Position numbers and translations under genes: made by a program
Origin: Microcoleus sp. AS-A8
GTDB taxonomy: Bacteria; Cyanobacteriota; Cyanobacteriia; Cyanobacteriales; Coleofasciculaceae
Assembly: GCA_039962225.1 (NCBI GenBank)
Contig: JAMPKV010000013.1
Location: 1-64,000, forward strand
Reading direction: 5' to 3'
DNA length: 64,000 nt
Part shown: piece after piece, positions 19,049 through 28,982 of the stretch
Layout: each line of letters starts with the position of its first letter
Position numbering within the stretch: position 1 is the first letter of the stretch
The notes under the pieces: model-generated
The model's input: the letters and a program-made list of their open reading frames with translations, nothing else
The model's database searches: none
Told to the model about the DNA's origin: nothing

Positions 19049-19070
19049 TGCTACTCTCCTGAGAGTAGCA
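19049..19070. terminator. perfect 10-bp inverted repeat after the export operon
   Basis: TGCTACTCTC and GAGAGTAGCA with a 2-nt loop. It lies 38 bp after the HlyD stop codon. A T-run precedes rather than follows it on the + strand, so it may be a factor-dependent terminator or an RNA-stability hairpin. Confidence 0.5.
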
Positions 19071-19296
19071 TCTGCGTGTAGCGGGTCAGCAGAAGAAACC
19101 TCAGTCTTTCTGCGTAAAGCTTTCGGAAGGGCACTTAACTCCACATCTACGTCCCGTCATACTGTGCCAGTTCCAGGTTCAGGAACTTAAAGGGATCTAC
19201 CAGGTACACCCAAGGTACCAGAGGAAACTAACCGACAAACAGGGGAAATCGAGTACTGATTACCCCCTTTTTTTGTAAAAACTCAACTTATCGGCA

Positions 19297-20295
19297 ATGG
19301 CAAATCCTACAATTTTGGTAACGGGCGGCGCAGGTTACATTGGTTCCCATGCTGTTCTGGCTCTGCGAGAGACGGGCTATGAAGTCGTAATCTTAGACAA
19401 TTTGGTTTATGGTCATCGCGACATCGTAGAGACGGTACTTAAGGTAGAACTGATCCAAGGTGATATTGCAGACCGGGCACTGCTAGACCAGATCTTTAAA
19501 ACACGGGAATTTGCGGCTGTGATGCATTTTGCCGCCTATGCCTATGTGGGTGAGTCAGTGGGTCAGCCCGCCAAGTACTATCGCAATAATGTGACAGGTA
19601 CTCTGACGCTGCTGGAAGCGATGTGTGATGCCGGAATCAAGAACTTTGTGTTTTCATCCACCTGTGCGACTTACGGTGTCCCCGAACAAATTCCGGTTTT
19701 GGAAGACCAGCCTCAGCAGCCGATTAATCCCTACGGCATGAGTAAGTTGATGGTGGAGCACATCCTCGATGATTTTGACCGTGCTTATGGTCTACGGTCT
19801 GTGCGCTTCCGGTATTTTAACGCGGCGGGTGCTGACCCCCAAGGACGTTTGGGAGAAGATCATAGTCCCGAAACTCACATTCTTCCTCTGGTGCTGTTGA
19901 CGGCAATGGGCAAGCGGGAGAGTATTTCGATTTATGGCACTGACTACGACACCCCAGATGGGACTTGCCTGCGGGACTACATCCATGTCACTGACCTGGC
20001 ACAGGCACACATTTTGGGTCTGGAGTACTTACTCAATGGGGGGAGTACGGAGGTGTTTAATTTGGGTAATGGACAAGGATTCTCCATTCGGGAGGTGATT
20101 GAAGCAGCCCGTGTTGTTACTAGTCGCCCCATTGCTGTGACTCTGGCTGACCGTCGTCCGGGAGACCCACCCATTCTTGTGGGTAGTGGGGAAAAGGCTA
20201 AGCAAGTCTTAGGTTGGAACCCCCAGTATGCCGAGTTAGAAACTATCCTCAAACATGCTTGGCAGTGGCATCAGAAGCGACATGGGGATGCTTAA
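19297..20295 (+). CDS. galE: UDP-glucose 4-epimerase
   Basis: A 332-aa extended SDR that interconverts UDP-glucose and UDP-galactose. The NAD-binding motif is VTGGAGYIGSHAV at residues 8-20, followed by VILDNLVYGH. The catalytic residues are Ser/Thr in FSSTCATYG and Tyr-x-x-x-Lys in PYGMSKLMVE. The family motifs RYFNAAGADP and DYIHVTDLAQAH are present. The length is normal. It is placed at the edge of the polysaccharide locus, so a supply of UDP-galactose for the exopolysaccharide is a reasonable inference. Confidence 0.95.
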   Translation: MANPTILVTGGAGYIGSHAVLALRETGYEVVILDNLVYGHRDIVETVLKVELIQGDIADRALLDQIFKTREFAAVMHFAAYAYVGESVGQPAKYYRNNVTGTLTLLEAMCDAGIKNFVFSSTCATYGVPEQIPVLEDQPQQPINPYGMSKLMVEHILDDFDRAYGLRSVRFRYFNAAGADPQGRLGEDHSPETHILPLVLLTAMGKRESISIYGTDYDTPDGTCLRDYIHVTDLAQAHILGLEYLLNGGSTEVFNLGNGQGFSIREVIEAARVVTSRPIAVTLADRRPGDPPILVGSGEKAKQVLGWNPQYAELETILKHAWQWHQKRHGDA

Positions 20296-20366
20296 TCTGA
20301 GGCTAAGTAAGCTATAACAGATTTGGTTAGGGTTAATTAGATGCTTTGCAAGAGCCAGGTTACACA

Positions 20367-21191
20367 ATGATGGATAGTCAATTAGATACTCTTCAAAAGC
20401 CAGGTCCGATCACAACGGACAAAGTCAGGATATTGAATGTAGACATTGATAATGTCACAGAGTTAGAGGTTCTAAAGCAGTTAGACCGGGGCGTGGTGTT
20501 CACCCCGAATGTTGATCACCTACTTTTGCTAGAAAACGACTCAGAGTTTTTGAGTATTTACGATACGGCTGACTATAAATTGTGTGATAGCAAAATTCTC
20601 TATTATGTCTCTCGATTTTTGGGGACACCCATAAAAGAGAAAATTTCTGGCTCTGATTTTTTCCCTTCTTTTTGTAACTATCACAAAGAGAATGAAACGA
20701 TTAAAGTCTTCCTTTTAGGAGCCAAAGAAGGAGTGGCGAGCCAGGCTCAAGAAAATTTGAATACTAAATTAGGTAGAGAAATTGTGGTTGGGGCGCATTC
20801 CCCCTCTTTCGGATTTGAAAAGAATGAAGAAGAATGCCAAGAAATTATTGAAGAAATTAACAAATCCGGCGCAACAGTTTTAGCTATAGGGGTAGGTGCG
20901 CCCAAACAAGAAAAGTGGATAAATAAGTATAAAGAGCAGTTGCCCAATATTAAGATATTTTTGGCGATCGGAGCAACGATTGATTTTGAGGCGGGTAATA
21001 AAAAACGTGCTCCCAAGTGGGTAACTGAGATTGGTTTGGAATGGTTACATCGGTTGGTGTCTGAGCCTAAACGGTTATGGAAGAGGTACTTGATTGGGGG
21101 ACCGATCTTCTGCTGGTTGATTTTCAAGCAGAAGCTCCATCTCAAGAGCGTTAACAGTCGTCGTGTACTACAGTCAATCCCTGATTTGTAA
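20367..21191 (+). CDS. WecG/TagA/CpsF family glycosyltransferase (GT26)
   Basis: A GT26 enzyme of about 274 aa that adds a sugar, often N-acetylmannosamine or its uronate, to a lipid-linked acceptor. The motifs are FTPNVDHLLLL near the N-terminus, KVFLLGAKEGVA, and ATVLAIGVGAPKQEKWI with the C-terminal region RAPKWVTEIGLEWLHRL. ATG codons at 20367 and 20370 are both possible starts; the TTG at 20346 is less likely. The stop is only 25 bp from the convergent GH74-like gene. It probably acts early in assembly of the polysaccharide repeat unit. Confidence 0.88.
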   Translation: MMDSQLDTLQKPGPITTDKVRILNVDIDNVTELEVLKQLDRGVVFTPNVDHLLLLENDSEFLSIYDTADYKLCDSKILYYVSRFLGTPIKEKISGSDFFPSFCNYHKENETIKVFLLGAKEGVASQAQENLNTKLGREIVVGAHSPSFGFEKNEEECQEIIEEINKSGATVLAIGVGAPKQEKWINKYKEQLPNIKIFLAIGATIDFEAGNKKRAPKWVTEIGLEWLHRLVSEPKRLWKRYLIGGPIFCWLIFKQKLHLKSVNSRRVLQSIPDL

Positions 21192-21216
21192 CGTGCAAAG
21201 TTGGGGAATGGATTAC

Positions 21217-23538
21217 TCAAAAACTAGCGAAAGTGAACCTTGATTTCTGCTGCGCTGCACTGGTCAATTGCCCATAAATAAATCCATTCCCACCTGTTCC
21301 GAGAAAAATCCGTCCAAATACATTCATGTCTCCAACTATGACACGGGGTTTTCCAAAATAACCTTTTGGATAGTCAGCAATCTTAACCCACTTCGCACCT
21401 AGATCAATCGAGCGGAAGACTCCGAGTTCACCTTTGACCTTACCCTGAATAAAGACAGTTGGATGGCTCACTCCTGATGCTGTTTTGCCAAATCCAAAGG
21501 CTTGAGCTTCGTCAACCATTGCCATTTTGACAAAGTCTTTTCCAAAGTTGCTGGAGCGGTATAACCCTTTCTCTTTTAGACTTAGCCAGACCTCGCCCGC
21601 CATAGCCGGAGCTGTTTTAAGATTAGCTCCATCCCACACTCCTGCGGGGAGTGCTTTGTTGACGATTTGCCAGGTTTCGCCTCCGTCGTCGGTTCGGAGC
21701 AACAGCCCTTTTTCATGGTGGTAAATGTAAAATGTGCCACCTTTAACAGTATCAGCGGCTAAAGCCTGCTGTCGATTCCATAAATCTGGATGTGCTCCCC
21801 TACCAATTTCCTTCTGTTCAAAAAAGGTAATTCGTTTCCAGGTGGTTCCACCATCTTTTGTGAAATAGGGTGGCGTACTATTGCTGGGTTGCCAGACGAT
21901 ATTTTGAGTGTTTGTGGCGGAGACTGCAACATTGCCAAATACTAGGTCGTTAGGATGGGTTTTCTTTTCAATGGAAGGAAAGATTTGCCAAGTTCTAGCA
22001 TTGTCTCTGGAAAATCCCGCTCTCATGACTTTAGGGTCATGATGACTGGCTCCCACTGAAACTACAAAGTTAGGATTTCCACTACTATAGGCGAGACTTG
22101 TTGTTGTAACGAAAACTCCATTCCCATGGCTATGGCGAGGGAAGGCATCTAAGGAGTCATGTCTGAACCCGTCAAAATCTGCGATCGCACTAATCAAGCT
22201 TGCCCCATTGGGGGTGCTGATGGCATCAAAAGTAACGGTTTCCTCTATACCATTAACAGTTGGTGACCATTTAACCTCATTACCGTAGCCGTCTTCTGTC
22301 TTCCAGACACCAATGCCGTTGGTAAGCCAGACTTGCCCTGGATGGAAGGGAGACACGGCAATACCCCCGGTCAAACTCCAAAAACTCCAGTCGGGCCACC
22401 ACGAAAGCTTGTCTACGATATTGTTTAACTTTATCCAGTTTGCGCCCCCATTATCGGAACGATAGATCCCAGCGGGACTCATGGGATAAGTAACGACAAA
22501 GATGGTGTCCGGTTTGTTTGGGTCAACGGCTACGGCGGAGTAATTCTTGCCGTTTTTTGGAGTAATATTATGCCAACCTGCTGAATTGAATTTCCAGACA
22601 GCACCTTGAGGGTCTTTTTCTTGTTTGTAGAATGTCGCGAACAGTTCCCCTTTACTTGTCACTACACCCTGTTGGGGAACCAGTTCAGTAGCAGGGCCAC
22701 CGCTCAACAGTTGCCAGGTAGTACCTGCGTCGGTGGTGCGGTAAATCCCTTTTCCAGATACGCCAGCGTAAATAATTTTTGTGTTGCCATCAATAGTGCC
22801 TGATGATGAGTCAAAGACGACGTATGTCACTCCTGCACGCTGGGGGACTTCTGGGTGAGATTCTCCCACGGGAACGATTGATGGCTTAAATTGCGACCAC
22901 TCTTTTCCGCCGTCAAAGCTTCTCCATAACCCATCCAAGCGAGAGCCAAAATACACGACATTACTATTGTTGGGGTCTACAGCAAGCCGTTCTCCTGCCC
23001 AACGCCAAGGTTCATTACCACCCATTGGGAGTTTGAGGTTGAGGGTTTGCCAGGTATTGCCGCGATCTGTGGATTTGAGTAAGGTTCCAGGGGTTACACC
23101 TTTTTCATCAATTTTGGTGTAGGCTCCTGTAGCGGTGTAGAGGATGTTGGGGTCACTGGGTGCGATCGCTACACTTTCAATGTTGATTGGCGTCTCATGA
23201 GGTACATTATCTGCTCGTAGCAACTGCTTCCACGTTTGGTTAGCTGGGTTCCAGCGAAACAATCCGCCTACGTCAGTGCGAGTATAAACAATGTCCTCAG
23301 CTTTAGGATGGATGACGATACCAGTTACAAAGCCACCTGCCCCCATCTTGACATCGCTCCATTCGTATAATTCGCCATTTGATGCAGTGAATCTAGTTTT
23401 GTCAGTCGGTAGAGCAGATATTGTTGTTTCAGCCGTTACAGTGAATAGGCTTTTGGCGTAAATAGCAATACAAAAGGTGATAATTGCTATTGCCAGGTAA
23501 GCCAAATTAGCTTTAGTTAGATATTGAATACGTCTCAT
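21217..23538 (-). CDS. GH74-like beta-propeller glycosidase, secreted or membrane-anchored
   Basis: A 773-aa protein with an N-terminal hydrophobic segment (residues 12-29) acting as a signal peptide or anchor. The rest is built of beta-propeller blades with several Asp-box motifs (STDRGNTWQ, SFDGGKEW, TTDAGTTWQ, SDNGGANW, TKDGGTTWK, TDDGGETWQ). Opening residues YEWSDVKMGAGGFVTGIVIHP followed by YTRTDVGGLFRW match the start of GH74 xyloglucanases, where the Asp of RTD.GG (D89 here) is catalytic. A second block, IADFDGFRHDSLD (D454), matches the other catalytic region. GH74 enzymes cut beta-1,4-glucan backbones. Position at the end of the polysaccharide operon suggests trimming of the exopolysaccharide; that role is inferred. 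Confidence 0.8.
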   Translation of the reverse strand: MRRIQYLTKANLAYLAIAIITFCIAIYAKSLFTVTAETTISALPTDKTRFTASNGELYEWSDVKMGAGGFVTGIVIHPKAEDIVYTRTDVGGLFRWNPANQTWKQLLRADNVPHETPINIESVAIAPSDPNILYTATGAYTKIDEKGVTPGTLLKSTDRGNTWQTLNLKLPMGGNEPWRWAGERLAVDPNNSNVVYFGSRLDGLWRSFDGGKEWSQFKPSIVPVGESHPEVPQRAGVTYVVFDSSSGTIDGNTKIIYAGVSGKGIYRTTDAGTTWQLLSGGPATELVPQQGVVTSKGELFATFYKQEKDPQGAVWKFNSAGWHNITPKNGKNYSAVAVDPNKPDTIFVVTYPMSPAGIYRSDNGGANWIKLNNIVDKLSWWPDWSFWSLTGGIAVSPFHPGQVWLTNGIGVWKTEDGYGNEVKWSPTVNGIEETVTFDAISTPNGASLISAIADFDGFRHDSLDAFPRHSHGNGVFVTTTSLAYSSGNPNFVVSVGASHHDPKVMRAGFSRDNARTWQIFPSIEKKTHPNDLVFGNVAVSATNTQNIVWQPSNSTPPYFTKDGGTTWKRITFFEQKEIGRGAHPDLWNRQQALAADTVKGGTFYIYHHEKGLLLRTDDGGETWQIVNKALPAGVWDGANLKTAPAMAGEVWLSLKEKGLYRSSNFGKDFVKMAMVDEAQAFGFGKTASGVSHPTVFIQGKVKGELGVFRSIDLGAKWVKIADYPKGYFGKPRVIVGDMNVFGRIFLGTGGNGFIYGQLTSAAQQKSRFTFASF

Positions 23539-23619
23539 TTTTGTAATAAACTTACGGCTTCGATTAAGATAAAATTCTAAATTTTATGCCTAGTTTCCGT
23601 AAGTCTTGGAATGCTCAGG

Positions 23620-24501
23620 TTAACTGTGCGAAAAAGTATTTTCCATCTCTTCCAAAATAGGCTTGTATCTTTCTAATGGCATATCCGATTTAGCCGATAT
23701 GCTAACAGCGATATGTTCGGGACGAATTTCGTCCAGAAAGGTTTTTAACTGTTCATCAGAAAGAGGCTGGGGAAACCAGTAGTTATGACAAATATTGTGT
23801 TCTTCGTAGTAATGTCCTGAGTGTTCTTGCAAAATGCGATCAATAAAGATACCGTATAAAACGCATTCACCAAGATGCCAGGAATTGCCCAATGTTTCAA
23901 TCCATGATCGTCCTGAACGCTGCTCGATATGTTGGCATAATTGCAAAACGTGTTCGCGCCTCCAAGTGATAATATGACCGACATAATCAGGAATGGTCAT
24001 ATCTACATCGGGTAGACCGAGTAAACGACTAGCTGATTGATGCCATTTAAAATGCATTTTTCGTTGAATATCGTTTCCCTTCGGATTACGGAACAGTCGA
24101 ACCTGATCGTTGCGGACGAACTTATGAAGGTCAAAGTCACGTATAAATACTACATCCGAATCAATCAAGACGGAAACGTCTGCATCAATCTGTTGAGCTG
24201 CGGCAATTTTGATAATTTGCTGAATAATCCAGCCTCGTAAGGGAGGGGTTTTTAGGCTCAACCAAACCTGAGGGAAGGAATGTATACTTTTAATCCACCA
24301 GGGAAGGATTGATTGTTTGGTAATAATTTGCCGATTAGGTGATTCTAGTTGGCGAAATAGGGGTAAATCAATTTGATCTACAATTACGTAATGTTTGACT
24401 GGAGGTGAGATAAATTTTTCTATGCTCCGGCACAAGAGTTGACATCGTTCAAAATCTAGAGCATAGCTAGGAGTAATGAGACAAAAATCAGCATTTTTCA
24501 T
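23620..24501 (-). CDS. DUF6492-family protein, probable glycosyltransferase-like
   Basis: A 293-aa protein whose start, DFCLITPSYALDFERCQLLCRSI, and internal VLIDSDVVFIRDFD resemble DUF6492 proteins found in polysaccharide loci. The D-S-D motif, with surrounding beta-strand pattern, is like the DxD of GT-A glycosyltransferases. HIITWRREHVLQLCQHIE and ECVLYGIFID are further conserved-looking blocks. No membrane segment is seen. It is located among glycosyltransferase genes on the minus strand. Enzymatic activity is inferred, not established. Confidence 0.7.
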   Translation of the reverse strand: MKNADFCLITPSYALDFERCQLLCRSIEKFISPPVKHYVIVDQIDLPLFRQLESPNRQIITKQSILPWWIKSIHSFPQVWLSLKTPPLRGWIIQQIIKIAAAQQIDADVSVLIDSDVVFIRDFDLHKFVRNDQVRLFRNPKGNDIQRKMHFKWHQSASRLLGLPDVDMTIPDYVGHIITWRREHVLQLCQHIEQRSGRSWIETLGNSWHLGECVLYGIFIDRILQEHSGHYYEEHNICHNYWFPQPLSDEQLKTFLDEIRPEHIAVSISAKSDMPLERYKPILEEMENTFSHS

Positions 24502-24669
24502 TAAAAAAAATTGGTAGTGACCTCGTTTTTTAGAAATGCCTGAAAAGTCAATCAGATAACCCCAGCTACAGGGATTAAATTAATGTATTCCTGCAAGAAT
24601 GAGATGCACCAATTTGTTGAAATTCATCTTTTTCGGTTGTGCTATCACTCTTATGAAAATGACATTAAC

Positions 24670-25749
24670 CTACTTAGCTTGTTTACCCCAATAACCAATT
24701 CCTGCTCCCTGGTGTAATTCAAGATTAGCCTGGAAGGATAGTACAAGGTCTGCTATAAATGAAATTGTGGCTAGTGGAAGTAGTGCAATTGCCTGCTGTG
24801 GAGCTTTATGCAGAAGACTTTGGAAACGGCGAATTAATACAAAGTGGGGAATTAACCACCAGCCCTTTTCCTTGACTGCCGCTTGGATGAGTTTATTCAG
24901 CCATAAGGGGTCTTGTTCATTTCTTTGCTTAATCAATAAACCAGCATCTTGCTGTTGATTAGCGTTGGCTAGAAGGTCGCTATAGATCAACTCGTTGAGC
25001 GTGCTGCCACGGATCAGCCACTTCTCGTGACGCAGTAGGCGACTGATGCTGGTGTAAGCTTCAAAAACGTGTGATGCCGATTTGGCAAGAATTACTCGAT
25101 TAGGCTCTTTGGGTGACTTTAATCCATCTGTAACAATCATGGTGTACAGAAAAGCGTCTTGAGTGGGTAACTTAGTGGGTAACCAGATTCTGCGTAACAC
25201 TTCGGCTTTAGCACAGTAAAGCTGACCACAAATCCAACCTGCACCCCCCTCAACTGCCTTACCCCCCGACAATCCGGACACAGAAGCAGAAAGCCGTTCC
25301 ATAAGGTTCTTATTTTCTTTAATGGTCACGTCTTTGATGGGTTTATCCACAGCGACCCTAGCTTCAGGCATAGTTTCCAATATATGAAGCATGGAGCGAA
25401 GAGTTTGGGTATCAAGCAGTTGAATGTCAGAGTCCATCAGAAAAAGGTAGTCAGCTATGGGGTTGGATAACTGATGGACATATACGTTCCAAGCATTAGA
25501 CTTTCCTTGTTGTTCAATCTCACACACCCGCCATTGGACATTGCTATGAAGAGAAGGTTTGACCAATTCCTTTAGTGTGTTTTCAGCAACAAGTGCCGTG
25601 TCATCGGTGCAGCCATTGGGTACCACCACAATCTCAATCACGGTGTTAGAGTCAGGTTCGTGGAATAGACTCTGCTGGAATAGAGAATGTAGCATTTTGC
25701 TAATTAAGGCTGATTCATTGTAGGCAACGATGCCAAGGCTGAGCTTCAT
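24670..25749 (-). CDS. family 2 glycosyltransferase
   Basis: A GT-A fold transferase of about 359 aa from the ATG at 25749 (MKLSLGIVAYNESALISKML), which has a purine-rich GAGAGAAAA just upstream and starts directly at the family N-terminal strand. IEIVVVPNGCTDDTALVAENTL and a DSDIQ motif (DxD, metal/sugar nucleotide binding) follow. The C-terminal part has two or three hydrophobic helices (LLPLATISFIADLVLSF), consistent with membrane attachment. An upstream in-frame ATG at 25815 would add a poorly conserved segment. Donor and acceptor sugars are unknown. Confidence 0.83.
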   Translation of the reverse strand: MKLSLGIVAYNESALISKMLHSLFQQSLFHEPDSNTVIEIVVVPNGCTDDTALVAENTLKELVKPSLHSNVQWRVCEIEQQGKSNAWNVYVHQLSNPIADYLFLMDSDIQLLDTQTLRSMLHILETMPEARVAVDKPIKDVTIKENKNLMERLSASVSGLSGGKAVEGGAGWICGQLYCAKAEVLRRIWLPTKLPTQDAFLYTMIVTDGLKSPKEPNRVILAKSASHVFEAYTSISRLLRHEKWLIRGSTLNELIYSDLLANANQQQDAGLLIKQRNEQDPLWLNKLIQAAVKEKGWWLIPHFVLIRRFQSLLHKAPQQAIALLPLATISFIADLVLSFQANLELHQGAGIGYWGKQAK

Positions 25750-25908
25750 TTTTTCTCTCGTTACAAGAAATATTAGGTAGGTGCTGGTGGCTAACCTGAA
25801 GATAGAAAAATGCATGTAAATTATTGCATTGAAGCTCCATCTTTTAAATCCCTCAAATATTCAATCAGAAGTTTTCCAAAAAATTCTCTTGTAAATACAA
25901 TAGTTACC

Positions 25909-26502
25909 TTAGCTAATAAGAGCTTCATGTGAAGGAATTTTCCCCGGATCATCAATAAAATCTTGAGAGCCTTTATAGCTAATGATCTTAGCTGGAACAC
26001 CTACTGCTACGGCATTATCTGGTAAATCTTTCGTAACAACAGCATTTGCACCAATAGCCACATTATTACCGATGGTAATAGCTCCAAATATGCAAGCTCC
26101 TGGACCTACATAAACTCGATTTCCAAGCTGAGGAGTTCCTCTGTTTTCTCCTCGTCCGCCCACCCCGATAGTAACATGTTGGCTTAAGTTACAGTTTTCA
26201 CCGAGCTTTGCATCAATATGAATAGTAATTCCAACAGCATGAGGCATGAAAAGTCCTTTTCCAATTTCAGCTCTATTGGGAAATTCACAACCCGTGAGAA
26301 TTTCAATTAGTTTTTGCCAGATAGCACAAAATATTTTTAAAATCTGTCTAATCACAGGAAAATGAACCTGATAGTGAACCCAGCGGCTAAATCTGTATTG
26401 AGTCATAATCCATAATCCTTGCTTCGTTAGGAAGGTAATGAACCAGAGATTTGTACCTGAAAATACATATCGCTTTATGTCAGCCCTCAATTCTTCTAAC
26501 AT
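25909..26502 (-). CDS. serine-acetyltransferase-like hexapeptide acyltransferase
   Basis: A 197-aa left-handed beta-helix protein resembling serine O-acetyltransferases. Hexapeptide repeats run from about residue 75 to 165: HAVGITIHIDAKLGENCNL, HVTIGVGGRGENRGTP, RVYVGPGACIFGAITIGNN, VAIGANAVVTKDLPDNAVAVG. The HxxxH-like layout with His in MPHAVGI and LSQHVTIG matches CysE-type enzymes. Members found in polysaccharide loci usually O-acetylate sugars rather than serine. The N-terminal 70 residues are hydrophobic and aromatic. The context favours a polysaccharide-modifying role. Confidence 0.8.
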   Translation of the reverse strand: MLEELRADIKRYVFSGTNLWFITFLTKQGLWIMTQYRFSRWVHYQVHFPVIRQILKIFCAIWQKLIEILTGCEFPNRAEIGKGLFMPHAVGITIHIDAKLGENCNLSQHVTIGVGGRGENRGTPQLGNRVYVGPGACIFGAITIGNNVAIGANAVVTKDLPDNAVAVGVPAKIISYKGSQDFIDDPGKIPSHEALIS

Positions 26503-26581
26503 CTTGTATAACCTCGTGTATAACTTAGTTGTCTTTCTGTCAAATTAAATGAATAAAAGATGATTTTTGAGTAGGGACATT

Positions 26582-27751
26582 TTATGAAGTTGATTTTTCA
26601 ACTAATGCCCTTTTCTTATACTGCCCTCTGATAAAGTTCATGGCTGGTTGCTCAACAAAAAACGTCATTGTAGTAGCCAAAAGGATTGATATACAAATAG
26701 CAAGAAAAATACTAATATAGGGATTAAAGTTGTACTGGTATAGCATTCTAATAAGCGCGTAGCCAATATTCTGATGAGTAAGATAAAGACTATAAGAAAT
26801 TGTTCCCATAAAAATCAGAGGTTTGAGATTAATAAAGCGGAGATAACCTTGTAAAGCTAAATAAAAGAGTAAAATACAGCCAGCTACAATCAGGGTTGTC
26901 TGCCATGAATTTTCCCAGGAATAAGCAACTCTCTGTTTTAAAACACAAGCCCCAATAAGAAGCCATCTATATGCGGAAAAACCTTGCTGCTTTTCTCTAT
27001 ATAACATCATGCCAGCTATAAAAAGATGGGCGAATTTAAGAACCAAAATAGTTACCAATAAATTCCCAAATATTTTAATCAAGCCTGAATAATGGTTTCC
27101 AAACCCTGTTGTCATTAATGGATAATCAACCGATACCTGCGAGATGCTTGCATAATGAACTTCGGGATTCATTCCTGAAAACCATCCCCAGTGAAACGCA
27201 TAGCTTGTCAGAGAATAGCACAGAGCAATGACAAACCAACCGGTTGCAATCACCTCAATATATTTAAGAAGCTTAGCCCTATAGACAACAAACATAGTAA
27301 TATAAAAACAAAGTTCAACTGTAAGTGTCCAGTAAACTCCATCTACATGGGGGATTTTAAAGAATCCCTGAAGCATTGTTAAGTTAAATAATGCTTCTCC
27401 AAAACTAACAGATGGCTTGATAGGTAATTGAGTAATTTTAACAACTGTAAATGTTAAAATTATAGCCGCCCAATAAGGTGGATAAAGTCGAGAAAAGCGG
27501 CCAACCATAAAATCAAGGCTTGTTTTTGTTCTTTCCAGCGTTAATAACATAACAAAACCGCTGATCAGAAAAAAGAGTTCGACTCCCTGGTGTCCTAATG
27601 GAAAATAAAAATGAAGTTCCGACGAGTGTTTATAGTTAACGTCATACCAAGTTGTGTAGTGATAGAGAACAACCGCAAAAGCAGCAATTCCTCGAAAAAC
27701 ATCAAGTTCAAAAAATCTATTTGAGGCTTTATGCATCTTCTCTAATCCCAT
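26582..27751 (-). CDS. acyltransferase 3 (OafA/YrhL-like) membrane protein
   Basis: A 389-aa integral membrane acyltransferase with about ten helices. The start ELDVFRGIAAFAVVLYHYTTWYD contains the family Arg-Gly and the essential His-Tyr; GVELFFLISGFVMLLTL and RFSRLYPPYWAAIILT follow. It would O-acylate sugar residues using cytoplasmic acyl-CoA. A second in-frame ATG at 27736 is an alternative start with better GAGAAG placement. Together with the hexapeptide acyltransferase it implies an acylated exopolysaccharide. Confidence 0.85.
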   Translation of the reverse strand: MGLEKMHKASNRFFELDVFRGIAAFAVVLYHYTTWYDVNYKHSSELHFYFPLGHQGVELFFLISGFVMLLTLERTKTSLDFMVGRFSRLYPPYWAAIILTFTVVKITQLPIKPSVSFGEALFNLTMLQGFFKIPHVDGVYWTLTVELCFYITMFVVYRAKLLKYIEVIATGWFVIALCYSLTSYAFHWGWFSGMNPEVHYASISQVSVDYPLMTTGFGNHYSGLIKIFGNLLVTILVLKFAHLFIAGMMLYREKQQGFSAYRWLLIGACVLKQRVAYSWENSWQTTLIVAGCILLFYLALQGYLRFINLKPLIFMGTISYSLYLTHQNIGYALIRMLYQYNFNPYISIFLAICISILLATTMTFFVEQPAMNFIRGQYKKRALVEKSTS

Positions 27752-27814
27752 CTTTAATTGGTTTAAATTCTGAATTCAGCCAAGTTGAAGTCAGAATTAC
27801 TCTAATAGCCTGTA

Positions 27815-28963
27815 TTACTTAATAGGCAATAACTGCTGATATTGTGTAAGAGCTTTGTCTAATGAAAATTCATCTGCTCTTTCTTGTAGCAACTTGGAGT
27901 CTGGAGCTTCCTCTAAGGTTTGGGCGATCGCTTTTGCCATCCCCTCGCTATCTCCCACAGCGACTAATTTCCCGTACTGCCCGTTTGCCAAAATTTCAGC
28001 CGGTCCACTTTCACAATCAGTAGAAACAACTGGAGTTCCTGCCGCCATAGCTTCCACCAGGACATTGCCAAAACCCTCCCAAGCCGAGGAGAGAACAAGT
28101 ACAGTAGCTCGCGCCATGTAGGCATAGGGGTTAGCAACAAAGCCGCCGAAAACCACATCCTCCGTCAAACCCAGTTCCTGCACCAGAGATTCCAGATGAG
28201 AACGTTCACCTCCTTCACCCAAAATCATCAATCGGGCTTGGTGCTGTTGCCTTACTCTGGCAAAGGCATGGATTAGAGTCGGAAAATCCTTTTGTTTTTC
28301 CAGGCGTCCCACTCCTAAAATCACGGGAGGTTGACTCGGTGAAAACCACGGGTGAGCAATAGATTCCTGAAGTTTTTCACTTAACTCTGGGGTGACGATG
28401 GGATTGTAGATGGCTTTGATCTTTACTGAGGGCAAACCCATATCTACCAGGTTCTCAGCTACACCCTGCGACACAGCCACAATCGTATCGGCCCAAGGGT
28501 AAAACCACTTAACAAATTGGGGTGTGAATCGCCGCTTGAGCGTAGTAGCATTTTTGGCTTCACGGGAAAGATGATTGTGTACAGTCACAACCACTTGAGT
28601 AGAGATACCTGCCAATTTCTTTGCCCAAAGAGCCACCATATTTGTGTCTTCTAGAGCAGAAATTAGGACTGGAGGTTGCTCTTGTTTGAGATAGCGTGCT
28701 AGAGCAGGAAGGCTGAAAATCAGTCGGGAACTGTCCAACTTTACAACTCGCACGTTTGGGGGAAGCTGGGACAGATAGGGACCTTCTACCTTAACTAAAA
28801 CTAGGTCTACTTTTAGCCCCTGTCCGCTAAAACCACGAGCTAAATTAATCATAACTCTCTCAGCTCCACCGCCGTCAAGATCCATCAAGAAAATTGCTAC
28901 ATCAGTCATTCGACTTGAGATTATCGATGGGGGATTTGGTATTGATCTTAAGGTTAAATTCAT
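27815..28963 (-). CDS. family 4 glycosyltransferase
   Basis: A GT-B transferase of 382 aa. The N-terminal domain has FLMDLDGGGAERVMINLARGF, the usual glycine-rich start. The C-terminal donor-binding domain has VILGVGRLEKQKDFPTLIHAF, GEGGERSHLESLV, and the acidic motif SSAWEGFGNVLVEAMAAGTPVV (E-x7-E). An in-frame ATG at 28909 (MTDVAIFL) is an equally likely start, since conserved sequence starts there. It is placed directly downstream of the O-antigen ligase-like gene. Sugar specificity is unknown. Confidence 0.87.
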   Translation of the reverse strand: MNLTLRSIPNPPSIISSRMTDVAIFLMDLDGGGAERVMINLARGFSGQGLKVDLVLVKVEGPYLSQLPPNVRVVKLDSSRLIFSLPALARYLKQEQPPVLISALEDTNMVALWAKKLAGISTQVVVTVHNHLSREAKNATTLKRRFTPQFVKWFYPWADTIVAVSQGVAENLVDMGLPSVKIKAIYNPIVTPELSEKLQESIAHPWFSPSQPPVILGVGRLEKQKDFPTLIHAFARVRQQHQARLMILGEGGERSHLESLVQELGLTEDVVFGGFVANPYAYMARATVLVLSSAWEGFGNVLVEAMAAGTPVVSTDCESGPAEILANGQYGKLVAVGDSEGMAKAIAQTLEEAPDSKLLQERADEFSLDKALTQYQQLLPIK

Positions 28964-28982
28964 GGGCTAATAATGTAACTTT

